Origin: VAZQ01 sp963807865
GTDB lineage: Bacteria > Pseudomonadota > Alphaproteobacteria > Rhizobiales > Xanthobacteraceae
Reading direction: 5' to 3'
NCBI GenBank assembly: GCA_963807865.1
Contig: CAWEDK010000018.1
Span: 62,001-126,000 of the forward strand
Length of the DNA: 64,000 nt
Shown: positions 1 through 8,164 of the stretch, one piece after another
Position numbering within the stretch: the first letter of the stretch is position 1
Layout: each line of letters begins with the position of its first letter
The notes under the pieces: generated by a model
Databases searched by the model: none
Told to the model about the DNA's origin: nothing
The model's input: only the letters and a program-made list of their open reading frames with translations
Translations under genes and position numbers: made by a program

Positions 1-957
1 TGGTGGGGCGACGTGCAGCCGGGCATCGGCAATCCGGTGCGGGCGCACGAGACCTACACGCTGAAGGACATGTCGGAGGACGCGCTGCAGGTGCTGCGCA
101 CGCGCCGCGACATCGCCTGCGTGCTGGTCAATCCGCTGCAGGCACTGCATCCGAATGCCGGCGCGCCGGCCGACTCGTCGCTGGTCGACAGTTCGCGGCG
201 CGCGCATTTCGACAAGGCGGCTTATGCCGATTGGCTGCGGCGGCTGCGCGAGGTCTGCACCGAGCGCGGCATCGTCCTGATCTTCGACGAGGTGTTCGTC
301 GGCTTCCGTCTCGCGCTCGGCGGCGCGCAGGAATATTTCGGCGTCAAGGCCGACATGGTCACCTACGGCAAGACCCTGGGCGGCGGCCTGCCGATCGGCG
401 TGGTCTGCGGGCGCCGGCATCTGATGAAGCGGTTTCGCGACGATCGGCCGGCGGACATCTGCTTCGCGCGCGGCACCTTCAACTCGCATCCCTACGTCAT
501 GGCGGCGATGCAGGAGTTCCTGCGGTATCTCGACCAGGAGAGCACGCGGGAGCTCTATCGCGGCCTCGACGAAGTCTGGAACCGCCGTGCCGAACGGCTC
601 AATCGGCGGCTGCGGGAGAGCGGACTGCCGGTCGAGGTCGCCAACCTGTCCTCGATCTGGACGGTCTGCTACACGCAGCCGTCGCGCTACAATTGGATGC
701 TGCAATATTACCTGCGGGCCGAGGGGCTGGCGCTGAGCTGGATCGGCACCGGCCGCCTGATCTTCAGCCTGAACTACACCGATGCCGACTTCGACGCCGT
801 CGCGGACCGCTTCGTGCGGGCCGCCAAGGCGATGCAGCGCGACGGCTGGTGGTGGACGGCGGCCGGCACGACCAACAGGTCGATCAAGCGGCGCATCCTG
901 AAGGAAATCATTGCCCACCGCTTCTCACCCGGTCGCGGTGGCGAGACGCAGCCCTGA
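1..957 (+). CDS. Class III PLP aminotransferase (glutamate-1-semialdehyde aminomutase-like), 5' end missing
   Basis: This is the C-terminal two thirds of a fold-type I, class III aminotransferase; the gene begins outside the window. The PLP-binding Asp lies in IFDEVFVGFR (bases 280-309), and the Schiff-base lysine in TYGKTLGGGLPIG (codon 370-372). The GT(F)NSHP stretch that follows is typical of the glutamate-1-semialdehyde aminomutase-like branch. Many members of that branch are not HemL but aminotransferase modules of secondary or lipid-linked metabolism. The substrate cannot be told from this fragment. It converges on the next gene with about 27 bases between them. The reading frame is intact. 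Confidence 0.85.
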   Translation, partial: WWGDVQPGIGNPVRAHETYTLKDMSEDALQVLRTRRDIACVLVNPLQALHPNAGAPADSSLVDSSRRAHFDKAAYADWLRRLREVCTERGIVLIFDEVFVGFRLALGGAQEYFGVKADMVTYGKTLGGGLPIGVVCGRRHLMKRFRDDRPADICFARGTFNSHPYVMAAMQEFLRYLDQESTRELYRGLDEVWNRRAERLNRRLRESGLPVEVANLSSIWTVCYTQPSRYNWMLQYYLRAEGLALSWIGTGRLIFSLNYTDADFDAVADRFVRAAKAMQRDGWWWTAAGTTNRSIKRRILKEIIAHRFSPGRGGETQP

Positions 958-984
958 GCGGATGCGTCCCGCCGCGCGTCTGGA

Positions 985-1610
985 TCAGGAATAGCTCTCG
1001 GACGGGGCGTCGTGCTCGTCTCGGCGTCTCGAACCACTCGCCGCGCAGCAACTGCATCGGCGCCTTGTGGTAGAGCTTGATGTCGTGGAACGGGTCGGTG
1101 AGGATCTTCGTCGCCCAAACCAGCCCGGTCTGCACGTCCTGCAGGAAGAACAGCTGGACGGTGCGGAACAGCAGGCCGCCGAGGCCGACCGACGAGCCAG
1201 ATCAGCGCCACGTGGCGGATATATTCGCCGGCGTTGGCGTGCGGCTCGAAAATGCCGAACAGCGTGGGATCGAAATAGAGCGGCAGCGGCGACAACGCCC
1301 AGATCGTCATCAGCACGACCTTGCGCTTGAGATTGTAGCCGACCTTGATCTCTTCCTTGTGTTCGTGGCTGGCGTCGTTCACCACGTCGTAGTCCTTGGG
1401 CTCGAAGAAGAAGTGCCCGATCTGCCGCGACGTCATCGCCACCAGCCAGCCGATCAGCGCCGCCGCGACCGGATCCCAGAACATCAGCGCATAGGCGCAG
1501 AGGAAGCTCACGGCACTGACCAGATGCAGCGCCTGATTGACGCGGCTGTGGTGATAGTAGCGATGGTCGTCCCACCGCTGGACTCGCAGTGCCTCCAGAA
1601 ATCCAGCCAT
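985..1610 (-). CDS. Multipass membrane protein of unknown function (Mpo1/DUF962-like His motifs), frameshifted
   Basis: Reassembled from two frames: the N-terminal part begins MAGFLEALRVQRWDDHRYYH, and the C-terminal part contains QTGLVWATKILTDPFHDIKL and ends DEHDAPSESYS. There are about four hydrophobic segments. Clustered histidines (HRYYHH, RQIGHFFFEP, ASHEHKEE) resemble the metal-binding histidines of Mpo1/DUF962-type and fatty-acid hydroxylase-like membrane proteins, but I cannot assign a family with certainty. One extra base near 1183-1195 and another near 1021 break the frame; removing both gives a clean C-terminus at 985. No function is claimed. Confidence 0.6.
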
Positions 1611-1715
1611 CGATCTCGTCCTTGTTCCGTTGGTAATGTTGAAACGCTCGAACCCCGCTTGGAGTCACGCAGAGGCTGAGGGGTGTCGCGGCGCCGTCAC
1701 AGATGCCTGGCGACG

Positions 1716-2438
1716 TCAGCCGTGGGCGTGCGCCGGGAGACGTTGCCCGCGCACGGCGTCGCCGGTGAGCTTGCCGAAGCGGATCAGGGAGAAATGGCCC
1801 AGCGGCGGCATCGGGCGGCGTTCGATCAGCTCCATGTCCTGCTGCCCGGCCACCCAGCGCGAGTAGCGCTCCCAGGGAAATTCCGTCCGCCAGCCGAGCC
1901 GCGAGGCGGTCGGCGCGAACCATTGTTCGAGCGTTCGCCGCAGCCCCGCCTCGGCGCCGACGCGGCTGACCAGCACGATCTCGCCGCCGGGCTTGAGCAC
2001 GCGGGCGAACTCGTCGAGCGTCGCTTCCGGATTGGGGACCGTGGTGACGACGTATTGCGCCACCACCACGTCGAACGATTCGTCCGGAAAGGACAGCCGC
2101 TCGGCATCCATCACCGCGAGCCCCTCGACGTTACACAGGCCGAGGGTCGACACGCGCTCCTCCGCCTTGCGCAGCATCGGCTCGGAGATGTCGACGCCGA
2201 ACAGGCGATTGCGGCTGTTGTACTCCGGCAGCGAAATGCCGGTGCCGACGCCGACCTCGAGAATGCGGCCGCCGATGCGCTCGGCCGCGTCGATCGCGGC
2301 GCGCCGGCCGTGCTCGAACACCGCGCCGAACACCAGATCGTAGACCGGGGCCCAGCGCGCGTAGGCGCGTACGATGGTGTCCTTGTCGAGTTCCGGCCGC
2401 ATGGCCTTCGCCTGCTCCTTCAGCCCCGAGGCCAACAT
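1716..2438 (-). CDS. pmtA: Class I SAM methyltransferase, PmtA-like (phosphatidylethanolamine N-methyltransferase)
   Basis: About 240 residues with a Rossmann SAM-binding motif (ILEVGVGTGISLP) preceded by RAYARWAPVYDLVFGAVFEH, a signature of UbiE-related, Rhodobacter/Sinorhizobium-type PmtA enzymes. These methylate phosphatidylethanolamine stepwise to phosphatidylcholine at the inner membrane. The ATG at 2438 is chosen because a strong AAAGGAGAA ribosome site lies just upstream. It follows the GT4 glycosyltransferase on the same strand with about 20 bases between, so the two probably form one operon. Seen: motif, start, spacing. Known: PmtA family. Inferred: substrate; another small-molecule methylation cannot be excluded. 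The gene symbol is by family resemblance only. Confidence 0.7.
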   Translation of the reverse strand: MLASGLKEQAKAMRPELDKDTIVRAYARWAPVYDLVFGAVFEHGRRAAIDAAERIGGRILEVGVGTGISLPEYNSRNRLFGVDISEPMLRKAEERVSTLGLCNVEGLAVMDAERLSFPDESFDVVVAQYVVTTVPNPEATLDEFARVLKPGGEIVLVSRVGAEAGLRRTLEQWFAPTASRLGWRTEFPWERYSRWVAGQQDMELIERRPMPPLGHFSLIRFGKLTGDAVRGQRLPAHAHG

Positions 2439-2461
2439 GCCTTTATTCTCCTTTGGATGAG

Positions 2462-3509
2462 CTACCCGCGCGCGGGCGCTTCGACGGTCAATGCGGTGCG
2501 CGGCTTGCCGATCGCCACTTGCTTGAGATGCCCGATGAACTGGCGCGCGCTGTTCTCCCACGACCGGGTCAGTGCGAAGGCGCGGCAAGTGTCCTTGGAA
2601 ATCTTCGAGCGCGCCCAGGCAGGCTTCGCGCAGATCCTCGTGCAGCACGCCGATCGGGTTGTTGCCGACCACGTCCTGCGGTCCGGTGACCGGATAGGCG
2701 GCGATCGGCACGCCGCAGGCGAGCGCTTCGAGCTGCACGACGCCGAAGGTGTCGGTGCGGCTCGGGAAGGCGAACACGTCCGCGGCGGCGACATGCGCCG
2801 CCAGGTTGCGGTCCTCCAGCAGGCCGAGGAACTTGGCGTCCGGGAAGCGCCGGCGCAGCTCGGCCTCCTGCGGTCCATGCCCGATCACCACCTTGGTGCC
2901 GGGCAGGTCGAGCGACAGGAAGGCCTCGAGGTTCTTCTCGATCGCGACCCGTCCGACGCTGACGAAGATCGGCCGCGGCAAGCCGAGGTCGATGGCGTGC
3001 GCGGGATTGAACAGGTCGGTGTCGACGCCGCGCGTCCACATGCCGAGATTGTTGAAGCCGCGGCCAGCCAGCTCATTCATCAGCGACGGCGTCGAGATCA
3101 TCGTGACCGCCGCGGCGGCGTGGAAGCGGCGTAACGCCGCGTAGCTCCACGACTCCGGCAGCGGAAACCGTGCCGCGATGTATTCCGGAAACCGCGTGGT
3201 GTAGCTGGTGGTGAAGGCGTGCCCGTGCTTGAGGCAATAGGCGCGCACCTGATAGCCGATCGGCCCCTCGGTCGCGACATGGATCGCGTCGGGATCGAAC
3301 CGCTCGATGCGGCGCGCGATCTCGCGCCGTCCCGGCAGCGCCAGGCGCAGGCCCGGATAGGTCGGCACCGGAACGGTGGTGAAGCCCTGCGGCGACAGGA
3401 ATTCGACGGTGACGCCAAGCTTGGCGGCGGCTCTGGCGAGCGACGTCAGGGTGCGGACGACACCGTTGACCTGCGGGTGCCAGGCATCGGTTGCGATGAG
3501 TACGCGCAT
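2462..3509 (-). CDS. GT4 family glycosyltransferase, probably lipid-directed, one frameshift
   Basis: Begins MRVLIATDAWHPQVNGVVRT, the usual N-terminus of the GT4 branch that includes sulfoquinovosyl-diacylglycerol synthase and MgtA-like mannosyltransferases. The GT-B nucleotide-sugar site is visible as VSVGRVAIEKN, then VIGHGP, then FPSRTDTFGVVQLEALACG, which holds the EX7E motif. An extra base near 2606 shifts the last 45 residues; correcting it restores ISKDTCRAFALTRSWEN and a stop at 2462 instead of an artificial run-on into the methyltransferase gene. Beside pmtA and near a plcP-like gene, the likely job is glycosylation of diacylglycerol in membrane-lipid remodelling. The sugar and acceptor are not determinable here. 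Confidence 0.75.
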
Positions 3510-3614
3510 CAGGCGGCTTGCGCTCCGGCTGCTGGTTCAATGGCTGAGGAGAGTTCTGCGACCGAGCCGCGGAGCCGGCGCCGAGTGTGCTGCCGTCCGA
3601 CGGTGAGTCATCTC

Positions 3615-3637
3615 GTTGTCGAATCGCATGCGACAAC
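3615..3637. promoter_or_regulatory. Inverted repeat in the divergent promoter region of the GT4 and UPF0104 genes
   Basis: GTTGTCG and CGACAAC are perfect 7-base inverted arms separated by 9 bases, about 105 bases upstream of the GT4 start. This could be an operator half-site pair or a leader hairpin. The gap 3510-3811 is otherwise lower in GC and contains no gene I can support; a GTTGCAAC palindrome lies at about 3753. The role is inferred from position only. Confidence 0.3.
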
Positions 3638-3811
3638 AATTGCAATTCTATGTCTCATTCATGTGACGTCGCGCAGGCCGCGCGATGACGCTCGGTAACA
3701 CGATAAGCAGCGCGACAAGCGTGAGAATGCGCGAATTGTAACAATGGTGTTGCAACGCCCTGGCAGATTGCGGGACGAATTGCAGTCCGCACCGGTCCCC
3801 GTAAGCCCCGA

Positions 3812-4795
3812 ATGGCAAACGCGATCAGCGTCATCAAGCGGACCGTCGGGGAGAGGATCGGCTGGAACCGCATTGGCGTCGCGATCAGCCTGGTGATCAT
3901 GGCGGTCGCCTGCGCGGCGCTGTACCGGCTGCTGCGCGACATCGATGTCGACAAGGTCGTCGACGCGCTCGGCGCCACCTCGCTCGAGACCGTGCTGACC
4001 GCCGGCATCTTCGTGGTCTGCGGCTACATCACGCTGACCTTCTACGACCTGTTTTCGCTGCGCACGATCGGCTGGCACAGCGTGCCGTATCGCATCGCCG
4101 CGTTCGCGAGCTTCACCAGCTACACCATCGGCCACAATCTCGGCGCCACCGTCTTCACCGGCGGCGCGGTCCGCTTCCGCATCTATTCGGCCTGGGGCCT
4201 CGGCCTGATCGACGTCGCCAAGATCGCGTTCGTCACCGGCCTGACGTTCTGGCTCGGCAACGCGTTCGTGCTCGGCATCGGCATGGCGTACGCGCCCGAG
4301 GCCGCCAGCACGCTCAACCAGTTCCCGCCGTGGCTCAACCGGCTGATCGCGCTGACCGGGCTCGCGGTGATCGCCGCCTACCTGATCTGGCTGCTGCCGC
4401 GGCCGCGCGTGGTCGGCCGCGACAACTGGCAGGTGACGCTTCCCGGCGCATCGCTGACGCTGGTGCAGATCGGGATCGGTGTCCTGGATCTCGCCGCGGG
4501 CGCGCTCGCCATGTACACTTTGCTGCCGGCGCATCCGTCGGTCGACTTCACCACTGTCTTCATTATCTTCGTGATGGCGACGCTGCTCGGGTTTCTGAGC
4601 CATGCACCGGGCAGCCTCGGCGTGTTCGACGCCGCCATGCTGATCGGGCTGCCGGAATACGAGAAGGAGCAGCTGCTCGCCTCGTTGCTCATCTTCCGCG
4701 TGCTGTATTTCGTGCTGCCGCTGTTCATGGCGGTGTCGGCGCTGGGCGTTCGCGAAGCGTGGATCGCGATGCGGGCGCGGGAGCGCGCGGAATGA
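3812..4795 (+). CDS. UPF0104 / MprF N-domain-like integral membrane protein (lipid flippase-like)
   Basis: About 327 residues with some eight hydrophobic segments and the family landmarks GHNLGATVFTGGAVRFRIY near residue 110 and SHAPGSLGVFDAAML near residue 270. These match the lysylphosphatidylglycerol synthetase transmembrane (UPF0104) family, the flippase part of MprF without the aminoacyl-transferase part. Family members are thought to move lipids across the inner membrane. It is divergent from the GT4-pmtA pair. Inference: it may flip a glycosylated or methylated lipid made by its neighbours, but no direct evidence exists in the sequence. The frame is intact. Confidence 0.8.
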   Translation: MANAISVIKRTVGERIGWNRIGVAISLVIMAVACAALYRLLRDIDVDKVVDALGATSLETVLTAGIFVVCGYITLTFYDLFSLRTIGWHSVPYRIAAFASFTSYTIGHNLGATVFTGGAVRFRIYSAWGLGLIDVAKIAFVTGLTFWLGNAFVLGIGMAYAPEAASTLNQFPPWLNRLIALTGLAVIAAYLIWLLPRPRVVGRDNWQVTLPGASLTLVQIGIGVLDLAAGALAMYTLLPAHPSVDFTTVFIIFVMATLLGFLSHAPGSLGVFDAAMLIGLPEYEKEQLLASLLIFRVLYFVLPLFMAVSALGVREAWIAMRARERAE

Positions 4796-5032
4796 GCTTG
4801 GCTGGATGCCGCTCGCTCTAACACCACTGCATCAGAAGTGTCGCGAGGGCACTGCTCGTCCGAATTTTAGTCCAGCGTAAATACCGCTTTCTGAAAGCTT
4901 GATAAGAAAATTCGAGACATCGCACCGATTTGGAGGTTCCCCCGGCCGCGGGCATTGAAATAGCCGTCGCGATCTATACAGCGCCTCTCGATGCAGTTAG
5001 CTTGAATCACAAACTAAGTGCGGTGCAGCATG

Positions 5033-5884
5033 CTTCGGCGTCTCCGTCCGGGTTATTTGATGGCAGCATTTCTGGCAGTCTCGGGCTGCGCCTTATTCGC
5101 CACTCTTTTTGTATGGGCCGCTTCCCCAGCAGTCATTGGCCGTACGCGAACGAATTTATCTATTTTGGGGCCGGGTTTTATATCTGGCTGCTCGTGTTTT
5201 ATCGCCTCCTGATCGAGACTTGCAGATCGGGACCGGCACCGGACTCTTCGGTCACGGAATGGCAGCCGCTTGAGGCCGCCGACAGGAAATTTGATTCACG
5301 CGAGCCCATGCGCGGGCGGTCGCCGGTCGTCTTTCGAATCTCGCCCTGGCCGTGGGTCAAGTTGATCGGCTATTTTATCGTTCTGCCGATGCTGGGGATC
5401 AATCTCCTGATCGGTGTGCTCGCCCCGCCGCTATGGCAGCAGTTGCCTCCCATCGAACAGTATGCGATCGCCCTGAGCACAATCCCTATTGCGGTGCATC
5501 TTCGGGGGATTTTTCCTGATGCATTACCGGTTGCTGCATTTCGGGATCGGTTCACGGGCCTGCAGCTACCGGATTGCTAGTCCTGGGTCCGACATGCGAT
5601 CGATTGTCTGCCATTACGAGGGATCGTTTCCGCTAGATTTGGTCGCGGGGATTTGGGTACGTGAGAAATTATCACCGTTCTTGCGGTGGAAGGAATTGCA
5701 CTACGGAATAACATTTAAGGACGGCGATGAGATGCACCTTGGTGTGACGACCCGCAATGCGAGCTGGACGGGTATTTCTGACCTTAAATGGGAGCGGGTG
5801 CTCGACGAGCTGAGCCCGCGAACCGGCATCGCCATCGAGAGACACAAGCACGGGGCGCAGTCGCCCAAGTTGTCGCTCGTCTGA
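5033..5884 (+). CDS. Uncharacterised membrane protein with soluble C-terminal region, frames broken
   Basis: Three collinear segments in alternating frames look like one gene: an N-terminal membrane segment (MLRRLRPGYLMAAFLAVSGC), a middle part with two more membrane segments (FIYFGAGFYIWLLVFYRLLI; LIGYFIVLPMLGINLLIGVL), and a soluble end (WKELHYGITFKDGDEMHLGV to SPKLSLV). Shifts fall near 5130-5150 and near 5515. The region 4800-5890 is visibly richer in A and T than its surroundings, so the gene may be acquired or decaying. I do not recognise the family. Bases 4796-5032 hold no gene I can support. Confidence 0.4.
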
Positions 5885-5895
5885 GCCCAGTAAGA

Positions 5896-6808
5896 CTAAG
5901 CAGGGCTGGAAGCGCCGTCGCCGCTCGCCCGCGGCGTCAACCGCAGCGCAATCAGCGCGGCATTGAGATCGCTGACTTCCGGGCGCATCGGCGCCGGAGG
6001 CGACGCGGCGCCTCCAAGGCAACTCCGGTTCCGTCGACGGTCGGCTGGCTCGCCTCCCATTTGACGATCTCGAAGACGCCGTCGAAGTGCTCGACCACCG
6101 CGGTGCAGCTTTCCACCCAGTCGCCGCAATTGATGTAGCGTCAGGCCGAGCTTGCGTCGCGGATCACCGCATGATGGATGTGGCCGCAGATCACGCCGTC
6201 GACGCCGCGGCGCGCGGCCTCCGACGGCAGCGTGTTCTCGTACTCGCCGATGAAGTTGACGGCGTTCTTGACCTTCAGCTTGGCCCATTGCGACAGCGAC
6301 CAGTAGGTCAGCCCGAACGCCCGCCGGATCGTGTTGAAATAGGTGTTGAGCCAGATCGCGAGGTCGTAGGCGTTGTTGCCGAGCAGCGCGAGCCAGCGCG
6401 CGTGGCGAATCACGACGTCGAACAGGTCGCCGTGGATCGACGAGATAGCTCTTGCCGTCGGCGCCGACGTGGACGGCGTCTCTCGATCACCTCGATGCCG
6501 CCGAAATGCGTGCCGTAGTAGTCGCGCAGGAATTCGTCGTGATTGCCGGGGATGTAGACGAGCCGCGTGCCTTTGCGCGCCTGCCGCAGAAGCTTCTGCA
6601 CGACGTCGTTGTGGGTCTGCGGCCAGTACCAGTTGTTGCGCAGCTGCCAGCCGTCGACGATGTCGCCGACGAGGTAGACGGTCTTGGCCTCGTAGTGGCG
6701 CAGGAAGTCGAGCAGCGTCTCGGCCTGGCAGCCTCTCGTCCCGAGATGGATGTCGGACAGAAAGAGTGTTCGAACCCGTCTCGGGCCGCTCGTGGTCCGT
6801 TCAAGCAT
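5896..6808 (-). CDS. plcP: PlcP-type phospholipase C / UDP-2,3-diacylglucosamine pyrophosphatase-like metallophosphoesterase, frameshifted
   Basis: Calcineurin-like phosphoesterase of the COG2908 type. The metal ligands appear in order as LFLSDIHLG, YLVGDIVDGW, YIPGNHDEFLRDYYGTHFGG, YLVIHGDLFD and VICGHIHHAV. The following RYINCGDWVESCTAVVEH matches the Sinorhizobium PlcP branch rather than classical LpxH. PlcP cleaves phosphatidylcholine-type phospholipids to diacylglycerol during phosphate starvation. Single-base insertions near 6481 and 6438 and a disturbed spot near 6141 break the frame; the exact C-terminus (5952 or 5896) is uncertain. It lies about 65 bases after the GT21 gene on the same strand, so co-transcription from the Pho-box promoter is likely. 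Specificity is inferred from resemblance and context. Confidence 0.75.
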
Positions 6809-6872
6809 CAGCGCCCCTGTGGATAACCTGTGCGAGATTTGGCTGATTTCTATTGCAGCCAAATGACGATAT

Positions 6873-8023
6873 CTATCGGCGCGTGATCCGCGACGGTCGC
6901 GATCGCGCATGGCAGTTGTCGCGCCAGACAAAGCCGTTGCCGAGCCAGCTCGCACACCACAACACCGGCAGCAATGCGTCGCGCATCATCCATGCGAGCG
7001 GCGAGCGCCAGGACAGTTGCCAGCCGGCCGCCGCGGCGAGCGACGCTTCGGCGCCGTACCAGAGCGCGACGAATGCCGGCAGAGCGAGCGACACGGCCAA
7101 TCGTTCGTCGCCGGCCGACGATCGTCCAGGCAGCGAGCGGCGGGATGCATCGCCGGAAAGCAGTCTCCGGCAGGAAGAACAGCACGAACGTGTCGCGCCG
7201 CAGCCGCGCCCAGCGGATTTGCCGCCGCCACACCTCGCGCGGCGGTTCGCCGGCCGAGCGGCTGCGCGAACGGGCGGTTGACGACGCGCACGCGCAGGCC
7301 CTGCCGGCGGACGATCTTGGTGGAGGCCGCGTCCTCCGCGAGTTCGCGCTCCAAGAGCGCGGATGCCGCCGGCCGCCTCGATGAGGTCGCGGCGATAGAG
7401 CATGGTCTTGCCCTGCGCGAAGCCCACGCCGATGTCGTCGGCGAAGCACTGCCAGCGCGCCTGGTAGGTGTTGAGAAAGGCGCATTCGAGTTCCGCCCAG
7501 ATGCCCTCCGGACGGCTGCCGATCGCCGGCGATGAAACGACTCCGGTGTCGGCCGTCCAGGTCGCCGAACAGCTCCTCGCAGGTAGTCGGCTGGCATCAG
7601 GACATTGCTGTCGGCCATGACGATCCAGGGATGAACTGGCCGCGTTCCAGCCTTTGACGACGTTGTTCAGCTTCGGATTGTCGCTGACGCGGTCGTTACC
7701 CGACGAGCAGGCGCGCCGGAACGTCGGGATGCGAATCGATCAGGCGCTGCACCACCGGGATCACCGGGTCGTTCGCCTGCGCGACGCAGAACAGAACCTC
7801 GTAGTGCGGGTGGGCGAGATCGAACGACGAGGCCAGCGTCGGTTCGGCTGAAGTTCTCGATCCCGCACAGCGGGCGTACGATCGAAACGCCTTCGCCGCG
7901 CGTCACGACGGCGGAAGAGGCCAGCGGCCGCCGCACCCGCGCGATGACAACGGCGATGCTCGCGATGTGCAGGAGCGTGGCGATGGCGCAGAATGCGCCG
8001 GCGGAAAGACTCACCAAGGTCAT
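6873..8023 (-). CDS. GT21 ceramide-glucosyltransferase-like glycosyltransferase (Pgt / HpnI type), many frameshifts
   Basis: An N-terminal membrane segment (about residues 5-30) is followed by VSIVRPLCGIENFS, then DNPKLNNVVKGWN and WIVMADSNVLMPADYL (the acceptor-lobe Asp motif), FADDIGVGFAQGKTMLYRRD, and RRQIRWARLRR, the QxxRW-type motif. A membrane-rich C-terminus closes the protein (ALWYGAEASLAAAAGW, RDALLPVLWCASWLGNGFVW). This is the GT21 layout, shared by hopanoid HpnI and rhizobial processive lipid glycosyltransferases. At least five indels occur (near 7846, 7698, 7629, 7578 and further down), so the exact end is approximate. Its 5' side faces a minus-strand Pho box at 8047-8064, which favours a diacylglycerol glycosyltransferase over HpnI. 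Confidence 0.75.
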
Positions 8024-8046
8024 CCGGCCTTGGATAGGGCGAACGT

Positions 8047-8064
8047 ATGACTCATGAATGACAA
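8047..8064 (-). promoter_or_regulatory. Pho box (PhoB operator) for the GT21-plcP unit
   Basis: On the minus strand the sequence reads TTGTCAT-TCAT-GAGTCAT, two 7-base direct half-sites with a 4-base spacer and 11-base period. This matches 11 of 14 positions of the PhoB consensus CTGTCAT-N4-CTGTCAT. It ends about 24 bases upstream of the GT21 start codon region, oriented towards that gene. Seen directly; PhoB binding is inferred. Confidence 0.7.
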
Positions 8065-8080
8065 GCGGTTGCTTTCGTTA

Positions 8081-8098
8081 TTGTCATGGCCGTGTCAT
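8081..8098 (+). promoter_or_regulatory. Pho box (PhoB operator) for phoD
   Basis: TTGTCAT-GGCC-GTGTCAT on the plus strand matches 12 of 14 positions of CTGTCAT-N4-CTGTCAT. A further half-site, CTGTCAG, sits at 8114-8120, exactly two 11-base periods beyond the second half, as in extended Pho boxes. It is about 65 bases upstream of the phoD start. Together with the opposite site at 8047-8064 it forms a divergent PhoB-controlled promoter region. Confidence 0.8.
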
Positions 8099-8164
8099 GG
8101 GTTCGATGAGGCCCTGTCAGCACCCGCCGCCATAGTCGCCGCCGCGAATCATGGAGTGAACGAG

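Noticed and set aside
1716..3509. Apparent 597-residue glycosyltransferase-methyltransferase fusion
   Set aside because: The join depends on one extra base near 2606; correcting it restores separate genes, and the methyltransferase has its own strong AGGAG site at its ATG.
3650..3668. Weak Pho-box-like repeat (ATGTCTC-ATTC-ATGTGAC) upstream of the GT4 and UPF0104 genes
   Set aside because: Period is right but each half has two or three mismatches; not strong enough to call.
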